Assembly: GCF_001648555.1 (NCBI RefSeq)
Contig: NZ_LQXM01000029.1
Span: 310,001-374,000 of the forward strand
Source of the DNA: Rossellomorea aquimaris TF-12
GTDB lineage: Bacteria > Bacillota > Bacilli > Bacillales > Bacillaceae_B
Length of the DNA stretch: 64,000 nt
Reading direction: 5' to 3'
Made by a program: the position numbers and the translations under genes. The notes under the pieces were generated by a model. It had not been told where the DNA came from and ran no database searches. It saw only the letters and a program-made list of their open reading frames with translations. Positions 24,467-32,246 of this stretch are shown here, piece by piece; position 1 is the first letter of the stretch, and each line of letters opens with the position of its first letter.

Positions 24467-24884
24467 ATTTTGACTTAAAATAAACAATTTCCGGATCTCC
24501 TTCATCTAAGTTCTCAACGACTCCACTTTTAACGAATCCGTTTACGTTAAATACTTCTTTCATCGGTTCATTAGATTGATTAGTTGAAGAAAAAATTTTC
24601 TTTGTAGGTGAAATGCTGACAAAATGATTTAATAGTGTGCTGGCGTAACCTTTTCTCCTTTTTGTGGGTGATACGATGATTAACGAAATAAATGCACAAT
24701 CAAAAAAGTAAGTATGGTAAAGAAGAAATCCGACAATCAAATTTCCTTCTTTTACCACTAAGCACAGTTCATCCTTTATAGCATTGGTTATGTATTCTTT
24801 TCTTCTATTATCGCAAACTATGTCATGATCAATATCCATAATTTGATCTAAATCATTTATTTGAGCTTGAATGACATTGTTCAT
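24465..24884 (-). CDS. GNAT family N-acetyltransferase
   Basis: 139 aa with ATG at 24884 (GGAGGATT upstream), preferred over an upstream start at 24917. IIVSPTKRRKGYASTLLNHF carries the acetyl-CoA loop (R-R-K-G-Y-A) and SSTNQSNEPMKEVFNVNGF the C-terminal conserved segment. Short single-domain GNAT; acceptor unknown. Flanked by terminators on both sides, so a separate unit. Confidence 0.85.
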   Translation of the reverse strand: MNNVIQAQINDLDQIMDIDHDIVCDNRRKEYITNAIKDELCLVVKEGNLIVGFLLYHTYFFDCAFISLIIVSPTKRRKGYASTLLNHFVSISPTKKIFSSTNQSNEPMKEVFNVNGFVKSGVVENLDEGDPEIVYFKSK

Positions 24885-25002
24885 GGCTAATCCTCCGCTT
24901 CGTTTTAAAATACACAAACTTTTTAAAAAACTCTACTATACTATTCATTATTTAAAGAAAAAAATATTTATCTTTTTTGACTTATACAGTGCTTATAAAA
25001 AA

Positions 25003-25032
25003 AGAGTACTAAACCGCATGATTTAATACTCT
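25003..25032 (-). terminator. Intrinsic terminator of the 63-aa gene
   Basis: AGAGTACTAAA/TTTAATACTCT with one mismatch and a T-run on the minus strand. Confidence 0.75.
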
Positions 25033-25053
25033 ACATCCAACTTTTCAATTAGC

Positions 25054-25245
25054 CTAATCCTTAGGCTTATCAAGTGCCTGATAAGCTTGTTGATACTTTC
25101 CGCCCTCAGCAACCTCTGCGTGGTACAAAGCCTTGAGGGCATAGTTTCTTTCAAGCCCAAGTTCGTCCATTATTTCTTTTAATCGTATTTGTAATTCTCT
25201 GTTGTCTTTCATTAGTTCCTTCATTTGTGATTTGATGTATCTCAT
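25054..25245 (-). CDS. Small coiled-coil-like hypothetical protein
   Basis: 63 aa with ATG at 25245 (AAAGGAG upstream); the longer in-frame reading to 25374 overlaps the next gene and lacks a site. Sequence is mostly helical and charged (MKELMKDNRELQIRLKEIMD), probably a short coiled coil, ending in AEGGKYQQAYQALDKPKD. Unknown function; the type is common in Bacillus as conserved small ORFs. Confidence 0.55.
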   Translation of the reverse strand: MRYIKSQMKELMKDNRELQIRLKEIMDELGLERNYALKALYHAEVAEGGKYQQAYQALDKPKD

Positions 25246-25340
25246 AGGGTTGCTCCTTTCAATGCTCACGAATCTATCAAGTATATCATGTATCAGAGAA
25301 GATGAATGCATGCTTGAACAATTTAAAACATTGAAATTTA

Positions 25341-25799
25341 TCACCAAATATTTTCTTTCTTTAACCAAATCCATTTTCCATCAAAAATATCTCGAAGGCT
25401 ACTATCTTCATTAAAACCAGCGTTACGATAACTCCTTTGAGCTATTTCATTTTCAGGAGTCACTCGTATGTATATCCAAGGATAATGAATCCTCTGAGCC
25501 TCACCTTCAAGCAGTGTAACAAGCTTTTTTCCAAACCCTTGTAGACGATGTGTCGGACTGATAACTAAATGAGCAAACTCTATATCTCTCTCTTCATCAT
25601 CAACCCATATTTCTCCATATCCAATGGCTTTCCCTTCACTCTCAAGTATGTAACACCATTGGTCATCTGCATTCAACCATCCCGCAAAATCTTCAAATTC
25701 AAAAGTGGGTTTATTTGTAGTATTCATACAATCTTCATGATTTTGAAGCCATTTGTGAAGGTAACGATGATCATCGATTCCTGCTTTTCGTAGCAGCAT
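25341..25799 (-). CDS. GNAT family N-acetyltransferase
   Basis: 152 aa with ATG at 25799 (GAAGGGGTG upstream) instead of an upstream start at 25892. AHLVISPTHRLQGFGKKLVT is the acetyl-CoA motif (Q-G-F-G-K) and RVTPENEIAQRSYRNAGF the C-terminal motif. A stand-alone GNAT; acceptor unknown. Its stop overlaps nothing essential: the 63-aa gene starts ~95 bp downstream. Confidence 0.86.
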   Translation of the reverse strand: MLLRKAGIDDHRYLHKWLQNHEDCMNTTNKPTFEFEDFAGWLNADDQWCYILESEGKAIGYGEIWVDDEERDIEFAHLVISPTHRLQGFGKKLVTLLEGEAQRIHYPWIYIRVTPENEIAQRSYRNAGFNEDSSLRDIFDGKWIWLKKENIW

Positions 25800-25949
25800 A
25801 ACATTCACCCCTTCTTTATTTACAAAAGTTCTTATAGACTTATTCTTGGTGTGAGGTGGAAAATCCTTTGAAGTTGGGAAATATGTGATCACCGCAACAA
25901 ATAAAGGACTTGATAATATCGGAGTATGTCATATATGCAACCAATTCCC

Positions 25950-26723
25950 TTAAACTTTAGTAGTATTATAGATGTTTGAAAGCTTTCTAATTTTTGTTAC
26001 GAGTTTACCTTCATAATCTCCTTCAAGACTTATGCTATCAGTTGCCAAAATTGAAAGTTTATCATGGCGACCTACCATAACCGAGTATTTTGCTTTTTCA
26101 AACATTGGTATATCATTTGAATCATTCCCAAATACAATAAATTCTTGCTCTTTCACCCCTAAACTCGATAGGGCACTCCACTTGTTAATATTCTTAGGAC
26201 TAATGTCCAAAACATTTTCTTTTTTATGTTCATTAACAACCACATCAAGTGACTTTAATTCCCTAGACAATTCTTTAAAATCAAATGATGTTAGTATTAA
26301 AACTTTAACAATCGTCTGAAGTTCGGTAATGGACTTTGATTGCGCAAGTTGCCCCGGGTCAAGATTGTTTTTAATTGGATGATTTTGAGGTCCTGTATAA
26401 GAATAGTCCCAATCACTATCAATTAAATAAGTCCCATTATATTTACCTATGAGAGATAATATCTCATCTAATTCATTATTATTAAATGGAGTTGAACAAA
26501 TCAACTTTCCTCTACAATAAATTAGGGAACCATTTCCCCCTATTAACGTACATTCATGAAAACGTTTATCTAACACAGGTAGCATGTCACGTATAGGTCT
26601 CGCTGAGGCAAAAATGACTTCGTTTCCACTTTTAATCAGTTCCAAAAGACAATCTACCATTTTTGTAGATAAGGGTTTTCCTTTGAAACAAATCGTACCA
26701 TCTAGATCAAACACAAAATGCAT
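25950..26723 (-). CDS. HAD superfamily Cof-type phosphatase
   Basis: 257 aa. HAD motif I FVFDLDGTICF (4-14; nucleophile D6, acid D8), motif II as FASARPIRDM, a C2-type cap (about 85-165), and motif IV VFGNDSNDIPMFEKA. Cof-type enzymes dephosphorylate sugar phosphates or cofactors such as FMN and PLP intermediates; the substrate is not deducible. AGAGGAGA before ATG. Followed on the same strand by another HAD gene, but not translationally coupled. Confidence 0.9.
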   Translation of the reverse strand: MHFVFDLDGTICFKGKPLSTKMVDCLLELIKSGNEVIFASARPIRDMLPVLDKRFHECTLIGGNGSLIYCRGKLICSTPFNNNELDEILSLIGKYNGTYLIDSDWDYSYTGPQNHPIKNNLDPGQLAQSKSITELQTIVKVLILTSFDFKELSRELKSLDVVVNEHKKENVLDISPKNINKWSALSSLGVKEQEFIVFGNDSNDIPMFEKAKYSVMVGRHDKLSILATDSISLEGDYEGKLVTKIRKLSNIYNTTKV

Positions 26724-26755
26724 AACGATTCTCCTCTGAACTCTTTATTCTTTAA

Positions 26756-27433
26756 TTATGAAGGAATCAATGGGGAATTGCGTAAAATCAAAGGAATTTC
26801 CAATAAATCATCCACCACATAATCTGCTGCGTTATCCTCGTTCCAATAGAGATCACGCTTCCAAATGCCCTTCATTCCAACGTTTTGAGCAGCTTTCACA
26901 TCATTTTCCGGGTGATCACCTACAAATATACAATCTTTTGGAGATACATTAAGCTTCTCTACTGCTCTATAAAAAATTCTAGGATCCGGTTTTTTCATCC
27001 CCTCCCATTCAGATATCAAGATTTCATCAAAATAGGTTGCGATTTCTAAAGCCCTGATATTATCCATTTGAAATTGCCCAAACCCATTTGTGATCATTCC
27101 AAGTAGAAGTCCGTCCCTCTTTAATTCTTCTAACATTTTTATCAGATTAGAAAATGCCACACAACTTTGTTTGAATTCTGAGATATAGTCCTGAAGTAGT
27201 TCTTCCCAAGTAATCAATTCCAAATGAAACTCAGAAACTAATTGTTGATATACTTTATCTTTCCACACATACCCACGACTATCCAATTCTATAAATCTTG
27301 TTGTGAATTTTTCTTTTCTAATATGCCCAAGGTGACAATGAAATCGATCATATTGTCCATCAATAAATAACTTTACAGATTCATTTCTATTTAATAACGT
27401 ACCGTCTAAATCAAATATTACGGCCTTCACCAT
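26756..27433 (-). CDS. HAD family hydrolase (YjjG/phosphoglycolate phosphatase-like)
   Basis: 225 aa. VIFDLDGTLLNR (5-16) motif I, LGMITNGF motif II, EGMKKPDPRIF motif III Lys, and FVGDHPENDVKAAQNVGM motif IV, with a helical C1 cap (about 18-90). Phosphomonoesterase on small metabolites, cytosolic. AGGTAGGTG upstream of ATG. 33 bp upstream of the Cof-type gene, so the two are likely one operon. Confidence 0.9.
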   Translation of the reverse strand: MVKAVIFDLDGTLLNRNESVKLFIDGQYDRFHCHLGHIRKEKFTTRFIELDSRGYVWKDKVYQQLVSEFHLELITWEELLQDYISEFKQSCVAFSNLIKMLEELKRDGLLLGMITNGFGQFQMDNIRALEIATYFDEILISEWEGMKKPDPRIFYRAVEKLNVSPKDCIFVGDHPENDVKAAQNVGMKGIWKRDLYWNEDNAADYVVDDLLEIPLILRNSPLIPS

Positions 27434-27450
27434 AAGTATTTTTCACCTAC

Positions 27451-27895
27451 CTAGTATGTAGTTTTGAGTTTAAAAGTCTTTTTAAAATAGGTAGTGGATT
27501 CTTCATATCCTATTGCTTTATAAAAGTCATGAGCTCTTCTCGTTGCTAAAGCAACCAGATTAGCCCCACGTTCTTGTGATTAACTTTCTATTATTGCCAT
27601 CAATCCTTTACCGATTCCTTGCCCTCTATACCCATCCAATACAAATAATTCTTCTACCCAAGTAACATCTCCATTGGCTTAGAATGCAGGATGGTGAAAG
27701 GCTAAAATGTATCCTACAAGTTTTTGCCCTTTTTCAGCAATAAAAATATCAACAATTGAATCAAGGAGTACTTTGTTCATTGCTCGCTGAAAATCTTCCT
27801 TATTAGGCATAAAACTAGTAGTTAGCTAAACATGCAACTAGAGTGAATAAATCATTCATTTTACGAAATTCAGTCATTCTATAATGAATATTCAT
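27451..27895 (-). pseudogene. Decayed GNAT acetyltransferase
   Basis: ATG at 27895 starts MNIHYRMTEFRKMNDLFTLV; after a frame change it reads MPNKEDFQRAMNKVLLDSIV, VDIFIAEKGQKLVGYILAFH, then an in-frame TAA (27679-27681), VTWVEELFVLDGYRGQGIGK (a perfect acetyl-CoA loop), a second TAA (27580-27582), and RRAHDFYKAIGYEEST to a TAG at 27451. One frameshift plus two stops that are 33 codons apart in the same frame, so sequencing error is unlikely to explain all. Non-functional. Confidence 0.92.
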
Positions 27896-27951
27896 GTTAC
27901 CTTCTTCTTCAGGATTAGTCACTTTTGAACTAACGAGCTAAAATAAGGAGT

Positions 27952-28056
27952 AATCGATCCGACTTACTACAAAATCAAGCCAGATTCTTCATAAATCGAG
28001 CCGAATTCATTAAAAATTGATCCAAAAGAAGAATAAATCAATCCGTTTTACAATAT
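27952..28056. repeat. 21-bp-period array, AATCRAKCC core, five units
   Basis: Cores begin at 27952, 27973, 27994, 28015 and 28036, exactly 21 bp apart: AATCGATCC, AATCAAGCC, AATCGAGCC, AATTGATCC, AATCAATCC. The 12-bp filler between cores is unrelated from unit to unit. The array ends 13-25 bp beyond the stop of the leftward HAD gene (28069). Read leftward in that gene's frame the units give heptads YSSFGSI, FNEFGSI, YEESGLI. Confidence 0.88.
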
Positions 28057-28068
28057 TAACCAAATTAA

Positions 28069-28773
28069 TTATCTTAGCAAAATCTCTCGTATCTCCCCTA
28101 TTTCAGACACAACGCCTAACGGAATATGAGAAGTTGGTTGAGAAACACCTTTCCGGTTCACCCATATGGCCTCCATTCCAACATCTATCGGTCCTACTAC
28201 ATCATGAATCCAAGAATCACCTATAAAGATTGTCTCACATGGTTTTTTATTAAAATGTTCTAAGGCAACGTGATAGATTTCCGGGTCTGGTTTTCTGTAA
28301 CCTAATTCTTCTGCTTGAAAAATAATTTCACTGGGAAAAATGTTCGATAATCCCATACGTGAAATTTTTAGTCTTGCATCATACAAAGCATTGGTGATGA
28401 TGCCTACTTGATAGTGATTACTAACATCATGTAATAATCGTGTAATAGCTGGATTTTCTCTTATAAAAGACATACCTGTTTTTAAAAATAGGTCATCTAT
28501 CTCATCAATAACATCTACACCTGGAAACAATTGAAAATTAGCAAAAGCATGCTTCCATCTCTCTCTTCTGAAATTTTTTGGAGTAATATCCCTCCTTTTA
28601 AACTGTTCTATTAAACAAGTAGGAACGTGTAATTTCTTCTCGAGAAATAATGGTGCATCCAGGATTTTCGTAAGAGGATGAGATTTCAAAGTATGTTTGA
28701 GCCCTTCTTCAAACCAAGGTGAGCAAAGTAAAGTATCGTCTAAATCAAATAATAATAAGCTGTGATTACTCAT
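28069..28773 (-). CDS. HAD family hydrolase (FMN/5'-nucleotidase-like)
   Basis: 234 aa. LLLFDLDDTLLCSPWFEEGL (7-26) is motif I; VGIITNALYD motif II; ELGYRKPDPEIY supplies the Lys; IFIGDSWIHDVVG motif IV. C1 cap helical. Phosphatase of small phosphorylated metabolites. Its ATG lies inside the last codons of the upstream Nudix gene (8-bp overlap), so the two are translationally coupled. No hairpin terminator follows; instead the 21-bp-period array at 27952-28056 begins 13 bp after the stop. Confidence 0.88.
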   Translation of the reverse strand: MSNHSLLLFDLDDTLLCSPWFEEGLKHTLKSHPLTKILDAPLFLEKKLHVPTCLIEQFKRRDITPKNFRRERWKHAFANFQLFPGVDVIDEIDDLFLKTGMSFIRENPAITRLLHDVSNHYQVGIITNALYDARLKISRMGLSNIFPSEIIFQAEELGYRKPDPEIYHVALEHFNKKPCETIFIGDSWIHDVVGPIDVGMEAIWVNRKGVSQPTSHIPLGVVSEIGEIREILLR

Positions 28774-29233
28774 TTATCTCACCCATTAGTAAATCATTTA
28801 AATAAGGTTCTATGTAACTCCGGTATTCTTCCGTCAATCCATCAGGTAAGTTCTCAAGCTGTAAGTATGCAAGATTAAAAGACTCCTTAGTATCTATTTC
28901 AACTGTTCCCTTCGCTTCTCTTGTTAAATAGACTGCGGTTACAGAATATATTTCATCTCCATTGGCTATTTTAAAATAATATTTCTCTCCAGAATGTATA
29001 CCTAGTAATTTCAGTTGACCAATCTCAAGACCTGTCTCTTCTTTCACTTCTCGTCTAGCAGTATCCTCTAAACTTTCACCCAGTTCCATTAAGCCACCAG
29101 GCAGGCCCCACCCTCCATCTTTTCTATGTTGTAAAAGTAATTCATTTTTTTCATTTACTATTAAAACAACTGAACCAGCTAATATTAATGGTCTGGAACC
29201 GACTAGTGCTCTTAACTCCTTTACATAATCCAT
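28766..29233 (-). CDS. Nudix hydrolase
   Basis: 155 aa with ATG at 29233 (AAGGAGC upstream); the reading to 29305 has no site. The Nudix box is complete: GGLMELGESLEDTARREVKE followed by ETG, giving the G-x5-E-x7-REUxEExGU pattern at about 68-90. ADP-ribose/NTP-type pyrophosphohydrolase; substrate unknown. Overlaps the HAD phosphatase gene, which could remove the phosphate from its product. The VOC gene lies 72 bp upstream on the same strand. Confidence 0.9.
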   Translation of the reverse strand: MDYVKELRALVGSRPLILAGSVVLIVNEKNELLLQHRKDGGWGLPGGLMELGESLEDTARREVKEETGLEIGQLKLLGIHSGEKYYFKIANGDEIYSVTAVYLTREAKGTVEIDTKESFNLAYLQLENLPDGLTEEYRSYIEPYLNDLLMGEINE

Positions 29234-29304
29234 ATGATTGCTCCTTCTAATCAGAGAACTTCCTTCCTTTAAAACAATCCAAAATTCTTCCTCTTTGCTT
29301 CTCA

Positions 29305-29721
29305 CTAGGAGATATTATATTTCTCTTTAAATTCAGGACTTAATTCACTCCATACATCAAATTTATTCCCATCCAAATCGCAAAAAACAAAGTTCCTACC
29401 AGCATGACCCCTGTCTTCAATTTCACCAACTTTCATTTTCTTCTCTCTGAATTCTTGATGAATCGCTTCCAAAGCACTTGATCCATTCACTTCAAAGGTT
29501 AATGTAAAACGTTCTTCACCGTAAGCATCATAGAAGTTAGCGCTTTGATTTTCTTTCGATTTAACTAGAAATATACTTTGATTGGCAATGTTAAGTATGG
29601 CTTTATCATCATCCTTATAATTTAACTCTGCCCCAAGTTTGCTTACATACCATTCGGATGAAAGTTCTACATTTGTTACTGGTAAATAGGTAGTCCCAAC
29701 TCTTAATAATGTTTCACTCAT
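29305..29721 (-). CDS. VOC family (glyoxalase/bleomycin-resistance-like) protein
   Basis: 138 aa, ATG at 29721 (GGAGTTGAG upstream). Two beta-alpha-beta-beta-beta modules: LPVTNVELSSEWYVSKLGAE (N-terminal) and GRNFVFCDLDGNKFDVWSEL (C-terminal) are VOC landmarks. Members bind metal or drug and catalyse varied reactions; the metal ligands here are uncertain, so it may be a binding protein. First gene of a probable VOC-Nudix-HAD unit, divergent from the ArsR-SRPBCC operon. Confidence 0.82.
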   Translation of the reverse strand: MSETLLRVGTTYLPVTNVELSSEWYVSKLGAELNYKDDDKAILNIANQSIFLVKSKENQSANFYDAYGEERFTLTFEVNGSSALEAIHQEFREKKMKVGEIEDRGHAGRNFVFCDLDGNKFDVWSELSPEFKEKYNIS

Positions 29722-29864
29722 TGAACTCAACTCCATTTATTCGGTTTATTAACTTATTCTTCAGTAAGTATTGAATTTCCTTTTTAATTCCAAATCCATA
29801 CTTTCTCCATAAATATAATTGCTTCAATTATCCACACGATAAATGCATGAAATCGTTAATTAAG

Positions 29865-29893
29865 TTGACACTTAATTAAGTGTATGCTAAATT
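29865..29893 (+). promoter_or_regulatory. Promoter with overlapping palindromic operator for the ArsR-SRPBCC operon
   Basis: TTGACA (29865-29870), 17-bp spacer, TAAATT (29888-29893). The perfect palindrome CACTTAATTAAGTG (29869-29882) fills the spacer, the expected site for an autoregulating ArsR dimer. Position +1 would fall near 29900, the first base of the ATG. Confidence 0.72.
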
Positions 29894-29899
29894 AATGTC

Positions 29900-30226
29900 A
29901 TGATGATTCAACAAGCTATTCATTCCATATCTGTACCTACTCGTAGACGCATATTAGAAATTTTACGTGATAAGGAGCTTACTTCTACTGAAATAGCATC
30001 TCAGTTTGAACTCTCAGCCCCTGCAATATCCCAGCATTTAAAGGTTTTAGAACAATCAGGCCTTGTTGTTGTCCGAAAGGAAGGAACAAAACGCTATTAT
30101 CGAATTAGAAGGGAAGGTTTTTCTGACTTAAGACAATTCATTGATCAATTCTGGGAAGACAGCTTGCTTCGTTTAAAAGAAGCTGCTGAAAAGGAAGAAA
30201 GGAGAAAACATGAGTCAAATGACTGA
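29900..30226 (+). CDS. ArsR family winged-helix repressor
   Basis: 108 aa. TRRRILEILRDKELTSTEIA, FELSAPAISQHLKVLEQSGL and VVVRKEGTKRYYRIRREGF are the winged-helix elements. No Cys metal site, so probably a non-metal ArsR of the kind that controls SRPBCC genes. No Shine-Dalgarno sequence precedes ATGATG and the predicted transcription start coincides with the ATG, so the mRNA may be leaderless. Overlaps the first SRPBCC gene by 17 bp. Confidence 0.88.
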   Translation: MMIQQAIHSISVPTRRRILEILRDKELTSTEIASQFELSAPAISQHLKVLEQSGLVVVRKEGTKRYYRIRREGFSDLRQFIDQFWEDSLLRLKEAAEKEERRKHESND

Positions 30227-30656
30227 AACTCTTAGAAAAGAAATATTTATTGAATGCAGCCCTGAAACACTTTTTTCTTACTTTATTGATCCCGATAAAA
30301 TGATTCGATGGATGGGGAAGCAGATTTTACTAGAACCTAAGATCGGGGGCAAATATCGAATAAACATTAATGATGAAAACATTGCCCTAGGTCAATATAA
30401 AGAAATCATACAAAATAAAAAGGTTGTAATGACTTGGGGGTGGGAAGGATCAGAAATTATGCCTCCTGGTTCGAGCTCAGTGGAGTTTATTCTTACTCCT
30501 ATGGAAAATGGAACCCTTTTACAGTTAAACCACTATGACATTCCAATTGATAAAGTCCCTTCAAATAATAATGGCTGGACTCATTATATGGAACGCATCA
30601 AGCTTTTAGGAGAAGGAATCAAAATTGGAATTGACCCTTGGTCTATTAAAAAATAA
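30210..30656 (+). CDS. SRPBCC (AHSA1-type) ligand-binding protein
   Basis: 148 aa, start within the end of arsR (AAAGGAGA upstream). LRKEIFIECSPETLFSYFID, MIRWMGKQILLEPKIGGKYR and WGWEGSEIMPPGSSSVEFIL follow the activator-of-HSP90 ATPase-1-like (AHSA1) fold: a beta sheet around a long C-terminal helix forming a hydrophobic cavity. Ligand unknown. The ArsR-SRPBCC pairing is common in Bacilli. Confidence 0.85.
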   Translation: MSQMTETLRKEIFIECSPETLFSYFIDPDKMIRWMGKQILLEPKIGGKYRININDENIALGQYKEIIQNKKVVMTWGWEGSEIMPPGSSSVEFILTPMENGTLLQLNHYDIPIDKVPSNNNGWTHYMERIKLLGEGIKIGIDPWSIKK

Positions 30657-30677
30657 TGAATTTGGAGGATATAAAAA

Positions 30678-31070
30678 ATGACTATTGCCATTCATGAAGA
30701 AATTACATTTAATGCAAGCCCCGAACAACTATACGGAGTACTAACGAATTCTAATCAATTTAGTGATATGACCGGTGGAGCTCCCACTGATATTTCAAAA
30801 GAAGAAGGCGGTACATTTTCTTGCTTCGGTGGAATGATTGAAGGACGGATGATTGAGTTAGTTTCAAATGAAAGAATCGTTCAGGCATGGCGTGCAGGTA
30901 ATTGGGAAGCAGGTGTTTACTCCCTTGTGAAATTTGAGTTTAAAAAAGAAGGAGATGAAACTCTCCTAGTGTTTGATCATGTAGGATTTCCTGATGGACA
31001 AGCAGAGCATTTAAAAAACGGTTGGACTGAAAACTATTTTGAACCTTTAAAGAAATATATAAGTGAGTAA
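30678..31070 (+). CDS. Second SRPBCC (AHSA1-type) protein
   Basis: 130 aa; GGAGG upstream of ATG. IAIHEEITFNASPEQLYGVL, DMTGGAPTDISKEEGGTFSC, MIELVSNERIVQAWRAGNWE and HVGFPDGQAEHLKNGWTENY are typical of AHSA1-like SRPBCC proteins. A paralogue of the preceding gene, 21 bp downstream in the same operon; the pair may form a heterodimer or act on successive ligands (inference). Confidence 0.87.
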   Translation: MTIAIHEEITFNASPEQLYGVLTNSNQFSDMTGGAPTDISKEEGGTFSCFGGMIEGRMIELVSNERIVQAWRAGNWEAGVYSLVKFEFKKEGDETLLVFDHVGFPDGQAEHLKNGWTENYFEPLKKYISE

Positions 31071-31073
31071 TGT

Positions 31074-31104
31074 AAAGGGCTGGCGAAATTGTCAGCCCTT
31101 TTTA
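31074..31104 (+). terminator. Intrinsic terminator of the ArsR-SRPBCC operon
   Basis: AAAGGGCTGGC / GTCAGCCCTTT stem followed by T-run, 3 bp after the stop. Confidence 0.85.
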
Positions 31105-31127
31105 GTATCTGAGTAGGAATATACTAT

Positions 31128-31190
31128 AATCGATCCAACAATAGAAAGAATCAATTCATCTTCCAAAAAGACCAATTCTACCTCACTTCT
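31128..31190. repeat. 21-bp-period array, AATCGATCC core, three units
   Basis: AATCGATCC at 31128, AATCAATTC at 31149 and GACCAATTC at 31170, exactly 21 bp apart, between a plus-strand terminator and the stop of the leftward microprotein gene (31183). Same core as the array at 27952. Confidence 0.65.
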
Positions 31191-31269
31191 CTTCCTTCAT
31201 TTCAACGATTTTCACAGCACAGCAATCCTTTTCTTTTTTCTCACCAAACAATTTTTTCAGCCAATTCAT
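31183..31269 (-). CDS. 28-residue Cys-Cys microprotein linked to YraQ-type permease
   Basis: 28 aa (MNWLKKLFGEKKEKDC then CAVKIVEMKEEK), with AAGGAGGTGAG perfectly placed before the ATG, 16 bp downstream of the permease gene. An amphipathic basic start, a vicinal Cys pair (C16-C17), and an acidic end. The paired thiols next to a Cys-containing ArsR and a CSCS permease suggest metal or metalloid binding. I know of similar CC-motif small proteins with permeases but no assigned function. Confidence 0.65.
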   Translation of the reverse strand: MNWLKKLFGEKKEKDCCAVKIVEMKEEK

Positions 31270-31285
31270 TCTACTCACCTCCTTT

Positions 31286-32155
31286 TTATATTAAATAAAA
31301 TAAGAAACCAGACAGTGTTGACATCAATAGAACGGATCCTACAAAGGCGAACACTAATTTTTTCTTAAAAATGCTATGGAGCAAGGTGACTTCTGGGAGA
31401 CTCGCTCCAGCTGAAGCAATCATCAATGCCATTACTGGTCCAAGAGCCATGCCTTTTGCGATGAGAATTTGTGAAATGGGAATCATGGTTGATAAGCGAA
31501 TATATAATGGTATTCCAATAATGGCGGCTAATGGCACAAGCCATATATTCTCTCCTCCAAGAAAGGTGGAAATCCATTGGGTTGGTATTGTTCCATGAAT
31601 AATAGCTCCGATTCCTGCTCCCATAATTAGAAATGGATAGACAGTTTTCATGAGGGACATGGTTTCCTTTAAAGTTCTATTAATATTAAAATTTCCCTTT
31701 GACTCTGGGTATGAGAAATTTTCCAGTATGACATTTCTTAGTGATTTTTGAAACCCAAGTGCACTTAACGTGAATCCAATGATGATAGATAAGATTGTGG
31801 TGATAATAATATAGACAAGTGATACTTTCCATCCAAGTACATAAGTCATTAAAGACATAATGGTAATATCCAGTACCGGTGAAGCAAATAAGAAGATCAT
31901 CACAATCGAGAAGCGCACATGATTTCGTAATAGGTTGACCACGATAGGAATGGTGGAACATGAACAAAAAGGTGTTACAAATGCAAATAAAACAGCAATA
32001 ATAGCACTAATTATTGGGTGGCTTTTATTCATAATCGACTCGATTTTTCTATATGGAATAAAACCTTGGATGATATTAATCATAAAAGACACCAAGACAA
32101 ATAATACCGTTAACTCTAATGCAATACTGATGAAGTCATTTAAAATATTGATCAA
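31286..32155 (-). CDS. YraQ/ArsP-type (DUF318) permease
   Basis: 289 aa with about eight membrane spans. TPFCSCSTIPIVVNLLRNHV (61-80) holds the family Cys pair C64/C66, and a second half repeats the pattern with GIPLYIRLSTMIPISQILIA. In Campylobacter ArsP this family exports trivalent organoarsenicals; others are proposed for metal/sulphur export. Regulation by the adjoining Cys-containing ArsR supports a thiophilic toxic substrate. AGGAGGGG precedes the ATG. Operon order: arsR, permease, microprotein. Confidence 0.85.
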   Translation of the reverse strand: MINILNDFISIALELTVLFVLVSFMINIIQGFIPYRKIESIMNKSHPIISAIIAVLFAFVTPFCSCSTIPIVVNLLRNHVRFSIVMIFLFASPVLDITIMSLMTYVLGWKVSLVYIIITTILSIIIGFTLSALGFQKSLRNVILENFSYPESKGNFNINRTLKETMSLMKTVYPFLIMGAGIGAIIHGTIPTQWISTFLGGENIWLVPLAAIIGIPLYIRLSTMIPISQILIAKGMALGPVMALMIASAGASLPEVTLLHSIFKKKLVFAFVGSVLLMSTLSGFLFYLI

Positions 32156-32180
32156 TTTTTTCCCCTCCTAGATTTTATAA

Positions 32181-32232
32181 ATCAACTTTTTTTGATTAAT
32201 CGAACACAAAAAATAAATCAATTTTTTTTGAT
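32181..32232. promoter_or_regulatory. Two ArsR operator-like palindromes before the permease gene
   Basis: ATCAACTTTTTTTGAT (32181-32196) and ATCAATTTTTTTTGAT (32217-32232) are 16-bp sites of the form ATCAA-N6-TTGAT, 36 bp centre to centre, in the arsR-permease gap. They match two further copies around the arsR promoter. Confidence 0.8.
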
Positions 32233-32246
32233 TAATTGCACAAAAA

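Noticed and set aside
27952-28056. CRISPR array interpretation of the 21-bp-period arrays
   Set aside because: Core 9-11 bp and spacer about 12 bp are far below CRISPR sizes, cores are degenerate, and no cas gene or leader is present.
27952-28056. Plasmid-type iterons (origin) interpretation
   Set aside because: Spacing of 21-22 bp would fit, but arrays occur at many loci behind unrelated genes and no Rep gene or AT-rich melting region is associated.
31371-31967. Several ORFs opposite or out of frame with the permease
   Set aside because: Shadows of the DUF318 permease gene, without start signals or homology.
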